Assembly (NCBI GenBank): GCA_015680685.1
Contig: MNCI01033589.1
Span: 130,609 to 194,608 of the forward strand
From: Gnetum montanum
Lineage: Eukaryota; Streptophyta; Gnetopsida; Gnetales; Gnetaceae
Direction: 5' to 3'
DNA length: 64,000 nucleotides
Part shown: in pieces, positions 1-10,271 of the stretch
How positions within the stretch are numbered: the stretch's first letter is position 1
How the letters are laid out: each line of letters opens with the position of its first letter
Program-made: the position numbers and the translations under genes
The notes under the pieces: generated by a model
What the model was told of the DNA's origin: nothing
What the model saw: the letters and a program-made list of their open reading frames with translations, nothing else
The model's database searches: none

Positions 1-1870
1 CACCAAGGGCAAATCTTAGAAAGAAGAGTAGGATTGATATGTATACTATTCCAATTCACATGAGAATGTAAGACCTGCCAAGCCTTCCAAATTATTTTGA
101 AAACATGTGTTCCAGGAATGATAATGTCGTGAGGAGAAAGGATCCAATTAATAGGGTGGATACCCTTCCAGTTAGACCTGTTCTTAGGGAATGCTTGTCG
201 AAGCCTTAACTGAAGGAGATTCCCGATAATATTGGGGGCATCTAGGTGTTGAACCAACCACTTAGCGACAAGGGTGAGACCTTGCTTAAAGGAGTGCAAA
301 AGGTCCAATCCGCCTTTGTTCTTAGGAAGCGTTACTATATTCCAGGCTATACGATGAAAGCCTTTTTGAGAGTCCTTAGATGACCACATGAAGTCTCGAA
401 ATAAACGTTCAAGCTTTTGATAAGAAGCATGGGAAGGGGCCCAACATGATGAGTAATAAACATGGGTAGAGGCACAAATAGACTTACAGATTAGATACTT
501 ACCGGCAAGGGTGAGGGGTTTAGTTTTCCATTTTTCCATTTTTCTGTGAATTCGAGAAATTACTTGGTCCCAGAGCTCGGACGTTGGGCCTCTAAAGCAA
601 AAGGGGATTCCCAAGAGCTTAATGATCTCATGATCTTGAGTATGCTTCCAACTATAATTGGGCAAATGACTGTAGTTATTGGTGAAGCTATAAACAGAAG
701 ATTTTCGCTAGTTTTTGACAGATCCCGAGAGGGAGCAATATTGCTCTACTCGAGACAAGAGACACTGCACATTATCTGCTTTGTTTTGAATAAGGAAAAA
801 TGAGTCATCAGCGAAATGCATATTGAGGAGCTGATGTTGAGGAGAAGATAGATGAACCCCAAATAAAACATTGTTTTGAATATCCAAGCTGATTTGATGA
901 TAGAGAAAATCAGCCGCTATGATGAAGAGATAAGGAGTGAGAGGGCAACCTTGCCTAACAGACCTATGAATAGAAAAGGGAGACGTGATGCCGAAGGTAG
1001 TCGCGATTCGCGTTGTAGCATCTGAGAATAAGCATTCTACCATATGAATGAACTTAGGGCCAAAACCCAATTTAGTCATGGTTTGGATAATGAAGTCCCA
1101 CTTAATGTTATCATAGGCTTTAGTGTAGTCAAGCTTCATTAGGAGTATATCCTGACCCTCATCCTCAGCCCACTTAAGACCTTCCCAAGCAGCCACTATG
1201 TTATTTAATATGTATCTTCCCGGAACAAAGCCAGTCTGCTGGGGGGAAATAATAAAGGCAAGGACTTTCTTTAATCGCAAGGCCAAACATTTTGCCCAAA
1301 TTTTGTAAACCACATTAAGTAAGGTGATAGGTCGCCAATTGGAGATACAAGTAGGATCTCTTGTTTTAGGGAGAAGACGAATAATCCCTTGGTTTAAGAT
1401 TGGTCCCAAAGAGCCAATAAGCATAGCCTCTTTAATAACATGGAAGAGGTCAGAACCAACTAGATCCTAATGCTTTTGGAAAAATTCAACTGGAAAACCA
1501 TCATAACCCGGGGCTTTCCCAAGGCTTAGGTTAAAGCAAGCCTGTCGAAGCTCAACTGGAGTAATATCGGCTTCTAAAATTGTCAGCATAGAAGAATTAA
1601 CCAGTTTAGGATAATTTAGAGTGGCTGCCGCGAATGATGCAGGATCCATAGGAGTAGTGGTGAATAAGGCCTCAAAGTGTTCTTTAAGATAAGAGAGAAG
1701 ACTATTTTGGTCAGTGATAATGGAAACATTTATGGAGAGTTTATCTAAAGAGGGCGAAGGGGAGGATCAGTTAAGGTACTTAAAGAATTCCTTATAGTGC
1801 TCATCTTGAATGTTTAGCCAAGTGAGTCGGCTTTTAATCAAGGCATCTAAAGCATCTATCATCCTCCCCT
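1..1870 (-). mobile_element. L1-type LINE fragment with decayed reverse transcriptase
   Basis: On the minus strand this encodes part of a plant L1-type (non-LTR) ORF2. Reading from 1860 down: an IDALDALIKSRL-like segment; the GKAPGYDGFPVEFF block typical of the region before the RT domain (about 1470-1530); the RT core with NWRPITLLNVVYKIWAK, QTGFVPGR, LDYTKAYD, RQGCPLTPYLF and the catalytic FADD variant of YADD (near 810-820); then thumb and zf-RVT-like sequence (LERLFRDFMWS, NKGGLDLLHSFKQGL) to the window edge. The 1467-1649 and 708-1424 segments are in one frame, separated by a TAG at 1467-1469; a TGA near 1770 also interrupts it. The endonuclease part is missing (homology stops at about 1870) and the 3' end lies outside the window. 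Non-functional. Confidence 0.93.
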
Positions 1871-2640
1871 AAAAAATGATTATTATAAAAAATGCAATAT
1901 CATGAAAAAGAGATTTCAAGTGATGGAAACATTTTGTGTTGAAAAAACTTCCAAAAATTCTTAGGCTCCTTTTTTATTATGTATGCAAAAAGCTCTTACT
2001 AATTTCTAACAAAGATCCTCTTCTTACTAAGTGTTTATACTACTTAATCAAATTTTGTTTTTGATCTACAATAGTTGTTTTAATGCTCCTTCTAGCTTGC
2101 ACATATTCATCATCAAACTAGTGCAAACAAGTATTATGATTGAAGTCATTAGTAACTTGTTTAGCTATTTCAACTAAAATTTGTTCCAAAATTCTTAGAA
2201 TGTTGTTAAAGGCCCATTGCTTTTGCACTATCTCCATGTACTTATCTTTGACCTCATATGTTAATTTTTGTTGATGCACTTTCTTTTTCTTGTTCTTTTC
2301 AGTATCAAGATACAACTGGACTTGCAAGATAAACTCTAAAGAATGATGACAAGACTCCACTACCTCACCTCATACTATCAAGTCTTTGATGTACTTTATA
2401 TTTTCAATTAATGATAGAAGAAAATCAATATAAGAATTACCTTGAGATCCTGTAAAAGTGAAATTTGTAGACTCTAGGAAGTTGTTTAAGCCATTACAAA
2501 CAAATAGATCTAAAGCCTTAGTCTACTTTAAAAACTATTATCCCATTACCTACAAATAAATAGATGATATGACTAATGCATAACTATGTTTAGTTTTGGC
2601 AAGTAACTAAATAAAAGGGAGAATATGATCTAATACATTT
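1871..2640. other. AT-rich unassigned stretch
   Basis: No recognisable gene. A minus-strand open stretch (2118-2360, 80 codons, lysine-rich in the middle) has no recognisable motif and looks like chance or a decayed coiled-coil segment of the neighbouring retroelement family. No LTR ends or target duplications were found here. Confidence 0.4.
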
Positions 2641-3009
2641 AGGACCTCTAAGCATAGGTCTTTAAATAGGCTATCCAAAGAAAATAAAAGGGATCATAGG
2701 TGGAGAGCAAGCTAGCGTGACTCTCCTAGTTCTCCATCATTTTCATCATCAAGCTCAGACAAGAATGAATATGATCAAGGTAGAAGGAACCATGATAGAT
2801 AACATGGTAAACATTATCAAAGAAATCATGACAAAGATGAGAGAAGAGATGGTGGATGGGATAGAGAAGTAGGATCAATAGTTAAAAGAAGACATAGTAG
2901 ACAACATAGAAAGAGGCACAACCATAATAGAAATAATGAGAATAAAGACAATATGATGAACCCTTGTTTACTATCCAAAATATGAATAACATTAAGGAGG
3001 TAGTCTACA
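2641..3009 (+). pseudogene. Ty3/gypsy gag N-terminal scrap
   Basis: The plus strand shows the Ser-rich and Arg/His-rich N-terminal linker of the gag found in copies A and F: a run of serines near 2735-2750, then RHHRKR-like repeats, then the NPCLLSKI segment matching EPLLATKI/KPLLATKS of F and A. It ends where LTR C begins. There is no leader, primer site or LTR to its left, so it is a fragment of a destroyed element. Confidence 0.6.
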
Positions 3010-4847
3010 TGATGAGTAGTTGGTAGTCCTTACACCCAACCATATAAATCATAAGTGTTCACCAATGATCCAGTTGAATTTTGTAGACTTAGTTATCTAA
3101 GTTGCTAGTATTTCTAAAGAGTGAATTGTGTAAGGGCAAGTTGTTGTCCTTCTAATCCAAACTTGTATTTAATTGTGTGTATGGTTACGTGTGATTGAGG
3201 CATAAGATGTTTATTTTTATAATTATTTTATTATATTTTTCTCTTAAGTGCTTGACAATGAAATGGAGATTTAATGATTAAACTAATTAACTATACTAAT
3301 GTAGAGTATCTATTCCCACTTACTATACACATCTTGAACTTATATTAACACTATTGGGTTACCAAGTGTATACTACTAGGCATACCAAGTATCCACTGCT
3401 AGGATTACCAAGTCATGAAGTATCAGTTGGCTACGTCGACATAGCCATGTTGAGGTAGATGCCTTAATGCATGCCATTGTATTTGTTTAATAAAGTTAAT
3501 TTTTGTCCACCAACAATATTATATCTATGATGTTGTATATTTGATATTGTAGCACAAGCTACATCATCTTAGGTCCGATATCGTGGGATGTGTGCCTACC
3601 TATAAATACTGCACTTGGATGCACAACCTAGGGAAATTTTATTCCATTCGTAGGTAGATTCCTATAATTTGTTTTCATAGTTTTAGTGATCGAATGAATG
3701 CCCACAGTATGGTGTTAAGTAGCTTTACAGAATATTTATTCGAGTGAAGTGTACATGGGCATAGTTCATGTCCGAAAATAAAGATCTAGGTTGCTTTTCA
3801 TCATTAAAGCATCCACTTACTTTTTGCTGTTTTACTTAGCATAGTTTTTACTACTTTTTAGATAACCATTTACATTTCCAAGTATTTTACTTTACTTGTT
3901 TATTAGTAAAGCAGAATGAGTACAATTGGTTTCAAGCGTTTAAGTGTAATCATTTGGTAATCCCAGTAGTGTTATTGCTTGGTTCACCCAATAATATAAT
4001 GCTTAGTAACTCAATAATGGTTACATGAGCCCAAGGTGTGTATGATACGCCAAGATTGAATGCTCATTGTTCTAGGCTATAGTAGATTTACCTTACCGTT
4101 ATTACTTAGATTTAGGATTAAATTTCATTCTCCATTATGTTTATTGCTAGGACTAAAAAGGGCCTAACAACATCAATTGTCATATGCCTCACTTTGGACT
4201 AAACCATATGTGACAAAGCTACCACTAGTCCAAGTTAGAAGATAGCATCCTACGATCAATGCTTAATAATCGAGATGCCACAACTAGTTCCATCCATTAA
4301 AATTCGACCAGATTGTGCATAACAGCTTGTGATTTGTATGGTTAGGCATAGGGGTACTTGTCACTCATTACCAAGCATTAATACATTATGCTTGAAGTGG
4401 TCATACTTATGTGCTTAAGATTAATTATATTAACTATCTAAGAACATAAATGTAAATTGCATGTGAAGTAAAATGTTAAAAAGTAAAAGTAAACTAGCCT
4501 AATTACTGCAATGGATGTAGGAAATCTCATTTTTATTGTCATACATGTTAATGTGTTCAAGTGCATCTACACTTGAATAAAATTCCATACAATCTCATAA
4601 ATCCATGTTGTGGGCACTCAAAGAAAATATTCTCTAACTCTCAAAGGAAGAAACTGCAAGAATTCAGCTAAGATTAAGACCAAAAGATGTCATAAATGCA
4701 AAGGGTATACACATTTATATAGGCAATGACTACATCAATGGCAATGTACCTGCATGAACATATCATAGCATGCATTGACAGGGATACATCGACAAGGCTA
4801 CGTTAATGGGTATGCATTGATGTAGCCTATATTATTACTATTTATCA
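3010..4847 (-). repeat. 3' LTR of element C, interrupted by solo LTR D
   Basis: On the minus strand the LTR starts TGATAAATAG (ending at 4847) and ends ACTACTCATCA (at 3010). Without D and its duplicated 5 bp it is about 875 bp, close to the 872 bp of LTR A. It carries the family signatures: TATA region near 4710, AATAAA polyadenylation signal on the minus strand near 4575, repeated CTTGGTA-type segments. Its U3 uses the 'gatgtagcc / catcgac' palindrome type, like G and H. Confidence 0.88.
3413..4370 (+). mobile_element. Solo LTR D (TSD ccaag)
   Basis: A complete plus-strand LTR of the same family, starting tcatgaag (decayed tgatgaag) and ending actcatta (decayed ctcatca), with no internal region. 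It is flanked by a perfect 5-bp duplication ccaag (3408-3412 and 4371-4375) inside LTR C. TATA box in cctataaatact near 3602, AATAAA near 3778. Solo LTRs arise by recombination between the two LTRs of a full element. Confidence 0.88.
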
Positions 4848-5415
4848 TACCCCCACAACTAACTAAAAATTTTTCCTCGAGTAAACAAAATTAGGATCGA
4901 GTTTCTTATAAAATTTGGGGAAGTATGAAATTTTTTGACAGACAAACAGACTGACTAACTCTAACTAAATTTGAGTGCTGGATTGTATGATTTTTATAAA
5001 AATGAATGTCATTTACAACAAAATTAAACACTTTAAACAAATTGTAGCAAGTGCTTGTTGAACAATTGGAGACAAGATGAATTCTTAGGCTATTCCTAGA
5101 GGTGGAGGCTTCTGTGAGTTAGATGATTCTTCATCTCCTCCTAGTGTTGCTCATGGTTGAGGCTATCATGTTGCTACTACTAAAACTTTGAAAGAATTTA
5201 GAAATGATTTCATTTTCTCCTGTTTACACTATGGGTTGTACATGGTCTAAGTTGCTTCATTAGTATGGGCTAGTGCAGGGATATTCCATGAGAAGGGCAT
5301 CAAAGGAAACATTTCCTTCACCTTGATGAACTAGGTTACAAATGTTTTATATTTAATGTTGAATGTCTTCACAAGGTTCTACAACTCCTAGTAGCCATTC
5401 ATCCTCCTTGTTAGG
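4848..5415 (-). pseudogene. ORF2 C-terminal part of element C
   Basis: The minus-strand complement of the conserved post-ORF2 segment (a CTCGAGGA..-type stretch just before the polypurine tract) and the end of ORF2. It aligns with 23880-24420 of G, including the segment with a conserved Trp-Pro-Trp-like motif near 5240-5300. It is broken by stops and ends at the insertion point of element A. Confidence 0.65.
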
Positions 5416-6287
5416 TGATGAGTCATGTTTTGTAGGGCTCCAATATTGGAGCCACATTATCAAGTATTTGATATAAGGACACAATGTCTGATGTTGGGGA
5501 TTTGATATTGCCCCATTATGCTAGCCTATAAATACAACACTTGGGTGTACAATTGGGATAGACATTCATATAGATTTTAGAAGTAGACATAAAGAAGTTT
5601 TATTAGTTTGTTTCTAATGCATGCCCACAGTGTGATGTTAAGTGATTGTACAACATTCTTATTTGAGTGTGATGTACTTGGACACGTTACATGTTCAGGA
5701 ATAAAGATCAAGATTACTTCCATCATTGTAGCATCCACTTAGCTTTATTATTATTATTTTTAATTACTTAAATGCTTACTATTTCTCTTAGTTAATGTTT
5801 ATCATTTATTGCTCTTTATCATTTTTTGTCATTAAGTGGAATGAGTACGACTAATCGTGAGTGCTTAAGTGTAATTACTTGGTAACCTAGTAGTATTATC
5901 TTTGCTACGCCTAGTGATGGTACACTTGGTAATCCCAATGGTAGTTACGTGAAGTCCAAAGCATGTACAGAAGATTAGGAATGGATACTCATTGCACGTA
6001 GGCTAGTTAGAGTTTCCTTTCCATTGTTAATTAGCTTAAAAAACTGATTTCTTTATTATCATTAGGAGTAGTATAAGAACAAAACAACATTAATTATCAT
6101 ATGCCTCACTTTGGACTAAACCATATGTGATAAAGCTACCACTGGTCTGAGTGGGAAGACAACAAACTATGATCAAGATATAATGATCTAGATGCCACAA
6201 CTAGTCCCATCCATTGAATTTAACTAGATTATGCATGAACACTTGTGATTGGTATAGTTGGGCATAGGGGTGACTCGTCGCTCATCA
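5416..6287 (+). repeat. 5' LTR of element A
   Basis: 872 bp, TGATGAGTCA...CTCATCA. U3 holds a perfect 18-bp palindrome at 5436-5453 (centre CAATATTG) and further gatatt/aatgtc repeats. TATA box in gcctataaatac near 5525-5532. AATAAA of R near 5700. R/U5 carries three degenerate CTTGGTA...AGTRGT repeats near 5880-5945. Confidence 0.93.
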
Positions 6288-6305
6288 TTGGTGCCATTGC
6301 CAGGG
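6288..6305 (+). promoter_or_regulatory. Primer binding site of element A
   Basis: Directly after the LTR, ttggtgccattgccaggg matches with a few transitions the TGGCGCCGTTGCCGGGGA-type site complementary to the 3' end of plant tRNA-Asp, typical of Athila/Tat-lineage Ty3 elements. The forms in B (14453), F (34864) and I (45637) are closer to the consensus. Confidence 0.8.
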
Positions 6306-6411
6306 ATGATGCTAGTTTTCTAGATTACTTATATTTTACATGATCACTATAAATGCATTAACGATTTATCTCTAGGAAATATCAAGTCACACACATCATT
6401 AACTAACAACA

Positions 6412-7960
6412 ATGTCTTTTTCACAAGGAAGTGATAATGCATCGTATGAAGAGAACATTCATTAGAGAACTAATGAGATATATATTGAAGAAAATTAGAG
6501 TGACCAACCTTATGTGGGGGTTTCATATGTTCATGACCACCTTGACTACACTTAAGGACTACATTCACCTAAGGCAGACAATCCTAGAGGAGAGGAAGTA
6601 AGTCCTAGACCAGGAGAGGCCTCAATGCCTAAGACCTCCTCAAAACTTGGAAAAGATAAATCAAGGGACCATGGGGAATACTATAGAAGTCATGATGACT
6701 CTCCCAATTCCTCATCTTCCTCTCCCTCTTCAACATCAAGTTTTGATGAAGATGAACATAGGTATAGAGATAGAGATCCACTATGGGATGGAAATGAGGA
6801 AAGAAATTGAAGCCAAGGACAAAATCAAACACATCAAAATGAGCATAGAAAAAATCATTATAATCAAACAAATATAAATAGAAATTTTTACCACAACATA
6901 TATGATGATAGTAAACCCTTGTTGGCTACTAAGAGCATGACACAGATTATAGAGGTAGTTAAAATACACCAACGACATCATAAGGAAAGTCGCATCAAAA
7001 GGCATAATATGAATAACATTCCTAAATTTGTGGGAGGCTATGATTTTGATCCACAACATCATTTGCAAGCCTTCCATGATGCCTGCATCTTATAAAACAT
7101 TGAAAATGGGTGGTAAAAGCTAAAGCTCTTTCCTATGACACTAATAGATGAAGCCAAAGTGTGGTATAGATTATTGAGATCAAATTCAATCCATCAATGA
7201 TCCACAATGTTGGAACTCTTCAACAAGAAATACCAAACCTATGTGAGGGTGTCCAACCTAAGGAAATGAATCCAAGGATGGAAACACGAACAACATGAAC
7301 CCTTGGATATGGCCCTAGATAGATACTATCCTCTATTGAATAAATGTCTAGGCCATGGTTTCTCTCAAAAAGAGTAACTTTTCCACATCATAGATGGGCT
7401 TCATAGTCAAATGAGAGAGATCCTTAGGATGTATGCTCAAGGTCAATTATATGAACTAGGAACCCATCAGATCCAAAAGCTAATTGAGCTTGTGGCAAAA
7501 GAAGAAGGAGAGCTATGTAAATGGGAGAATGTTAAGGAGCCCAACTCTTCAAAAGAAGAAGGTCCATATCTATGATAAGGAAAAAGAGGCAACTCTCAAT
7601 GAGGTGATTTCACAACAAACCTTGCTAATGCAATAGTCCATTGATAAACTTCATTCAAGGCTAGATAAGATGTTAGAATGGATTAATGAGAAAGTTACAA
7701 CTTGCATAGAAATCATAAGGGAGAGAGTAATGCAAAACAAATCAAGTGATCATAACAAAAGGAGGAAAATAGACCAAGAAACAACTAGGAACACTTATCA
7801 AAAAAAATGGGGAAGTAGCTGTAGAAGAAGACGCTATAGACTCAACCATAGAAGAGGATGATGAGTGTGACATTTTCCTATATGACCATCCAAAGGGTTA
7901 TTGCCTAGTTATGTTACGTCTACATGAGTATTAGGCTTTGTGTTAAATTCCAAATTCATA
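6412..7960 (+). pseudogene. gag pseudogene of element A
   Basis: Capsid/nucleocapsid precursor remnant. The ATG at 6412 aligns with starts 34997 (F) and 45768 (I). In order: short N-terminus; Ser/Arg-rich linker (6700-6900); IPKFVGGYDFDP motif (7018-7050); a capsid domain of the retrotransposon gag type (LKLFPMTLIDEAKVWYRLL, then LFNKKYQTY, then EPLDMALDRYYPLLNK; about 7060-7520); and a decayed C-x2-C-x3-H-x4-C zinc knuckle near 7867-7905, whose second Cys is Phe. Many stops. Two illustrate C-to-T decay: TAA at 7114-7116 where F has CAA, and TGA at 7198-7200 where F has TGG. Confidence 0.88.
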
Positions 7961-9293
7961 TAAGAGCAAATGCCTAGGAAATTACCTTTTTCACAAGGTA
8001 ATTTTAAACAGTGCTACAACCAATCGCACTATTTTAGTGGGCCTTCTTACCAACCTCAACACTGTCATCAACCACAGTGGCAAAACCCACAATCATGGGG
8101 AAGGCCATCATCAAACTAGCCCTACCCTTATTGCTAGCTAAACCCATACGAATATTATGTTCAACAACCTATTTTCCCAACTAGTTCTACTTTCTCTACT
8201 TCAAATCACTACCATCACTCTCTCAAATATTATTGTCCCATGACATCTTTTGAAGGATCACCATCTCACACCTCTCACCCTTCATCATATCCTCAATATT
8301 TTCATACTCCACTCCATCACATGTCACAACCAGCAACACAGGAAGATTAGGCACCATGTAGCCCATTGAGATGAGGTTTTCTCTATGTTGTCAAATTCAT
8401 GAGGGATTGATTAAGAATAAACTCACCTCATGACTTTTCTCTATGTTATCATCCATCCATCCATCCATCCATCCCATTAATAAGAGGTTCTTATCATGGT
8501 CATAATCATATTCTTTTTTCATCATCAAATTAAGAATAAACTCATAATCATAATGCCTGAATAGAAAAGTGAAGAACCAAATGGAAATGTGATGGGTGTG
8601 ACATCAAGGGAATTTTTGGAATCTCTTTGACTACTTCTGTATGTTCTATCATATTTCCAAGGTTGCAATTATGTCCTTGTAAATCTAACAAAAAGTGGAA
8701 GTAAGAGTATAATAAGTGTTGCCTTACCATGTCACTAGAAAGACATGTTATCCATGCCTAAAGATAGTCCTCTAGTAAGGTTGATATAGATAAAAATAAA
8801 ATAAAAGGGCACTAAATAAATTTCTGAGGGTTACACTAGAAAGACATGTTATGCATGCTTAAAGGTTGGTGGCTTTTCAGAATTCAAAAAAAAAAGGTGC
8901 CATGAATAAACTCCTCCTTTGGACAAAATGCCAAGTGATGCTACTCCTTGCAACGGTGGTAGTCTTATGGTTGTTAATCAAAGAGATAAAACAATGCGAT
9001 GTCACTAGAACATGGTTTTGACTTTGTTTGAATTTTGGAAAAAAGGGCTAATTATTACTTTAACCATTAATAACACATAAGGATTCATTACGCCCATGGT
9101 GAGGTACCTCACGTCCCAATTTCTAGAATCCTTTCTAAAATCCATCTCATCTCACTATTTGTATGATCATAACTTATGGTTTTATGTAACATAAATTTAT
9201 TTTCTCAAATTGGTGGTTTTAACATGTGTGTTTTGTTCAACAAGTATGCATTACATTCAACTCCTTTTGTGCCTATGGACACTTTTAGGTGTG
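7961..9293 (+). other. Element A: gag C-terminal tail and non-coding spacer replacing pol
   Basis: The first part (to about 8350) is the decayed Pro/Gln/Ser-rich gag tail (QNPQSWGRP segment near 8080-8105). The rest aligns with F 37100-38170 and with the region of G that follows integrase, so the whole pol segment is absent. It contains an ATCC microsatellite at about 8450-8485 and a partial local duplication of 'cactagaaagacatgttat' (8735 and 8833). No open gene. Confidence 0.65.
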
Positions 9294-9350
9294 GTTATAC
9301 AAGGGCATTAAGGGCTGGAGCCTGCTTTGGGGAGGACCCACTTGTATAAC
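9294..9350 (+). ncRNA. 57-nt structured RNA motif, copy A
   Basis: Outer stem GTTATACAAG (9294-9303) pairs perfectly with CTTGTATAAC (9341-9350). The 37-nt core has hairpin P2 (GGC 9313-9315 / GCC 9320-9322, loop TGGA) and hairpin P3 (TGGG 9328-9331 / CCCA 9337-9340, loop GAGGA). The same layout with base-pair-preserving changes occurs at 18812, 27681 (minus), 38180 and 48420. It matches no RNA family I can name. A further small hairpin (ACAC/GTGT, about 9279-9292) lies just upstream. Function unknown. Confidence 0.7.
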
Positions 9351-9651
9351 AATTATAACTTATACTTGTCTAACACAACCACATCATTTTGAACCTTCCA
9401 AGTGCATAAATGATAATTTTAAAATCTTCCTTTATCATATGACCGATCCATTCTACCCCCTAGATCCAATACAATTTTATTGCATCTTCCAAAGCTTTTA
9501 ATTCCTATGATTTCGCCTCCTAACATTATCGATGCCTAAATATGAATTCCCAGTTACCCCAAAACTCTAGATTTTACATGAAACCTTCTAACCAATCATA
9601 GAGCTTCATTTTTCATGCTAAATGTCCTCATAGAATGAAATTTCAAGACCC

Positions 9652-9741
9652 TTGATATCGACTACCTAATATTAGGTGGTAGCTAATATCAAATACCCAA
9701 TGTCGAGTACCCAATATCTAGTCCATAAAGATCTATAAATA
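9652..9741 (+). promoter_or_regulatory. Internal promoter-like module, copy A
   Basis: A gatatc/aatatc palindrome array (9652-9716, with perfect palindrome ACCTAATATTAGGT), then TATAAAT at 9734-9740 followed by aggaccccca. The array resembles the U3 of A's own LTRs: TAATATCAARTA and AATGTCGAG segments occur in both. It lies about 530 bp before the ORF2 ATG. Promoter activity is inferred. Confidence 0.55.
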
Positions 9742-9970
9742 GGACCCCCACGATGCTTAAAAAATTCATTATCATTAATTGAAGCTAGGGGAGTTTTTGA
9801 ATTTTTCTCTCTTGACTAAGAGCTCTATGAATCTAACTTCCACACGTGATATCTTGCTCCATACCACTCTAATTTTCATGGGTTTTGAACCTATTTGATC
9901 TGAGGGTGCTTGTGTGGAAAAATTTCACCAATTTTTCAAAATTTGCTATCACCCAAAAGGTATTATAAGG

Positions 9971-10271
9971 ATAAGAATGTTAAAACCTTAAGTATCTTAA
10001 TGAACAATCAGTTGTATGCATGCCAAAATATCTAATTCTCTCACCCAAGGGATCATAACTATCATTATAAGTCATACATAAGGGAAAAAAAGCCAATTGC
10101 AAAGGGTCATAAAAGAAGTTAACACTTTTTGGGCATTTTTCTTAAAATTTTTTGAACTCTACAATCAAAAGAGTTAAGAACTTAATCGAACTAAGTTCAT
10201 GAGTAAGGTATGAACTTGTTAATGATAAATGAAACACACCTTACTAATACTAAATCCTTAATTGATTGCAG
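9971..10271 (+). other. Intron-like leader before ORF2 of element A
   Basis: The position matching the GTAAGT donor of F reads ataaga here (9971-9976), so the donor G is lost. Near the 3' end are ttactaatactaaat (branch-point-like, about 10241) and ttgcag (ending 10271) immediately before ATG 10272. The acceptor is intact, the donor mutated. Confidence 0.45.

Noticed and set aside
9294-9350. Known self-cleaving ribozyme (hammerhead as in retrozymes)
   Set aside because: No CTGATGA or GAAA hammerhead core, and the conserved core does not match other ribozyme signatures I know.
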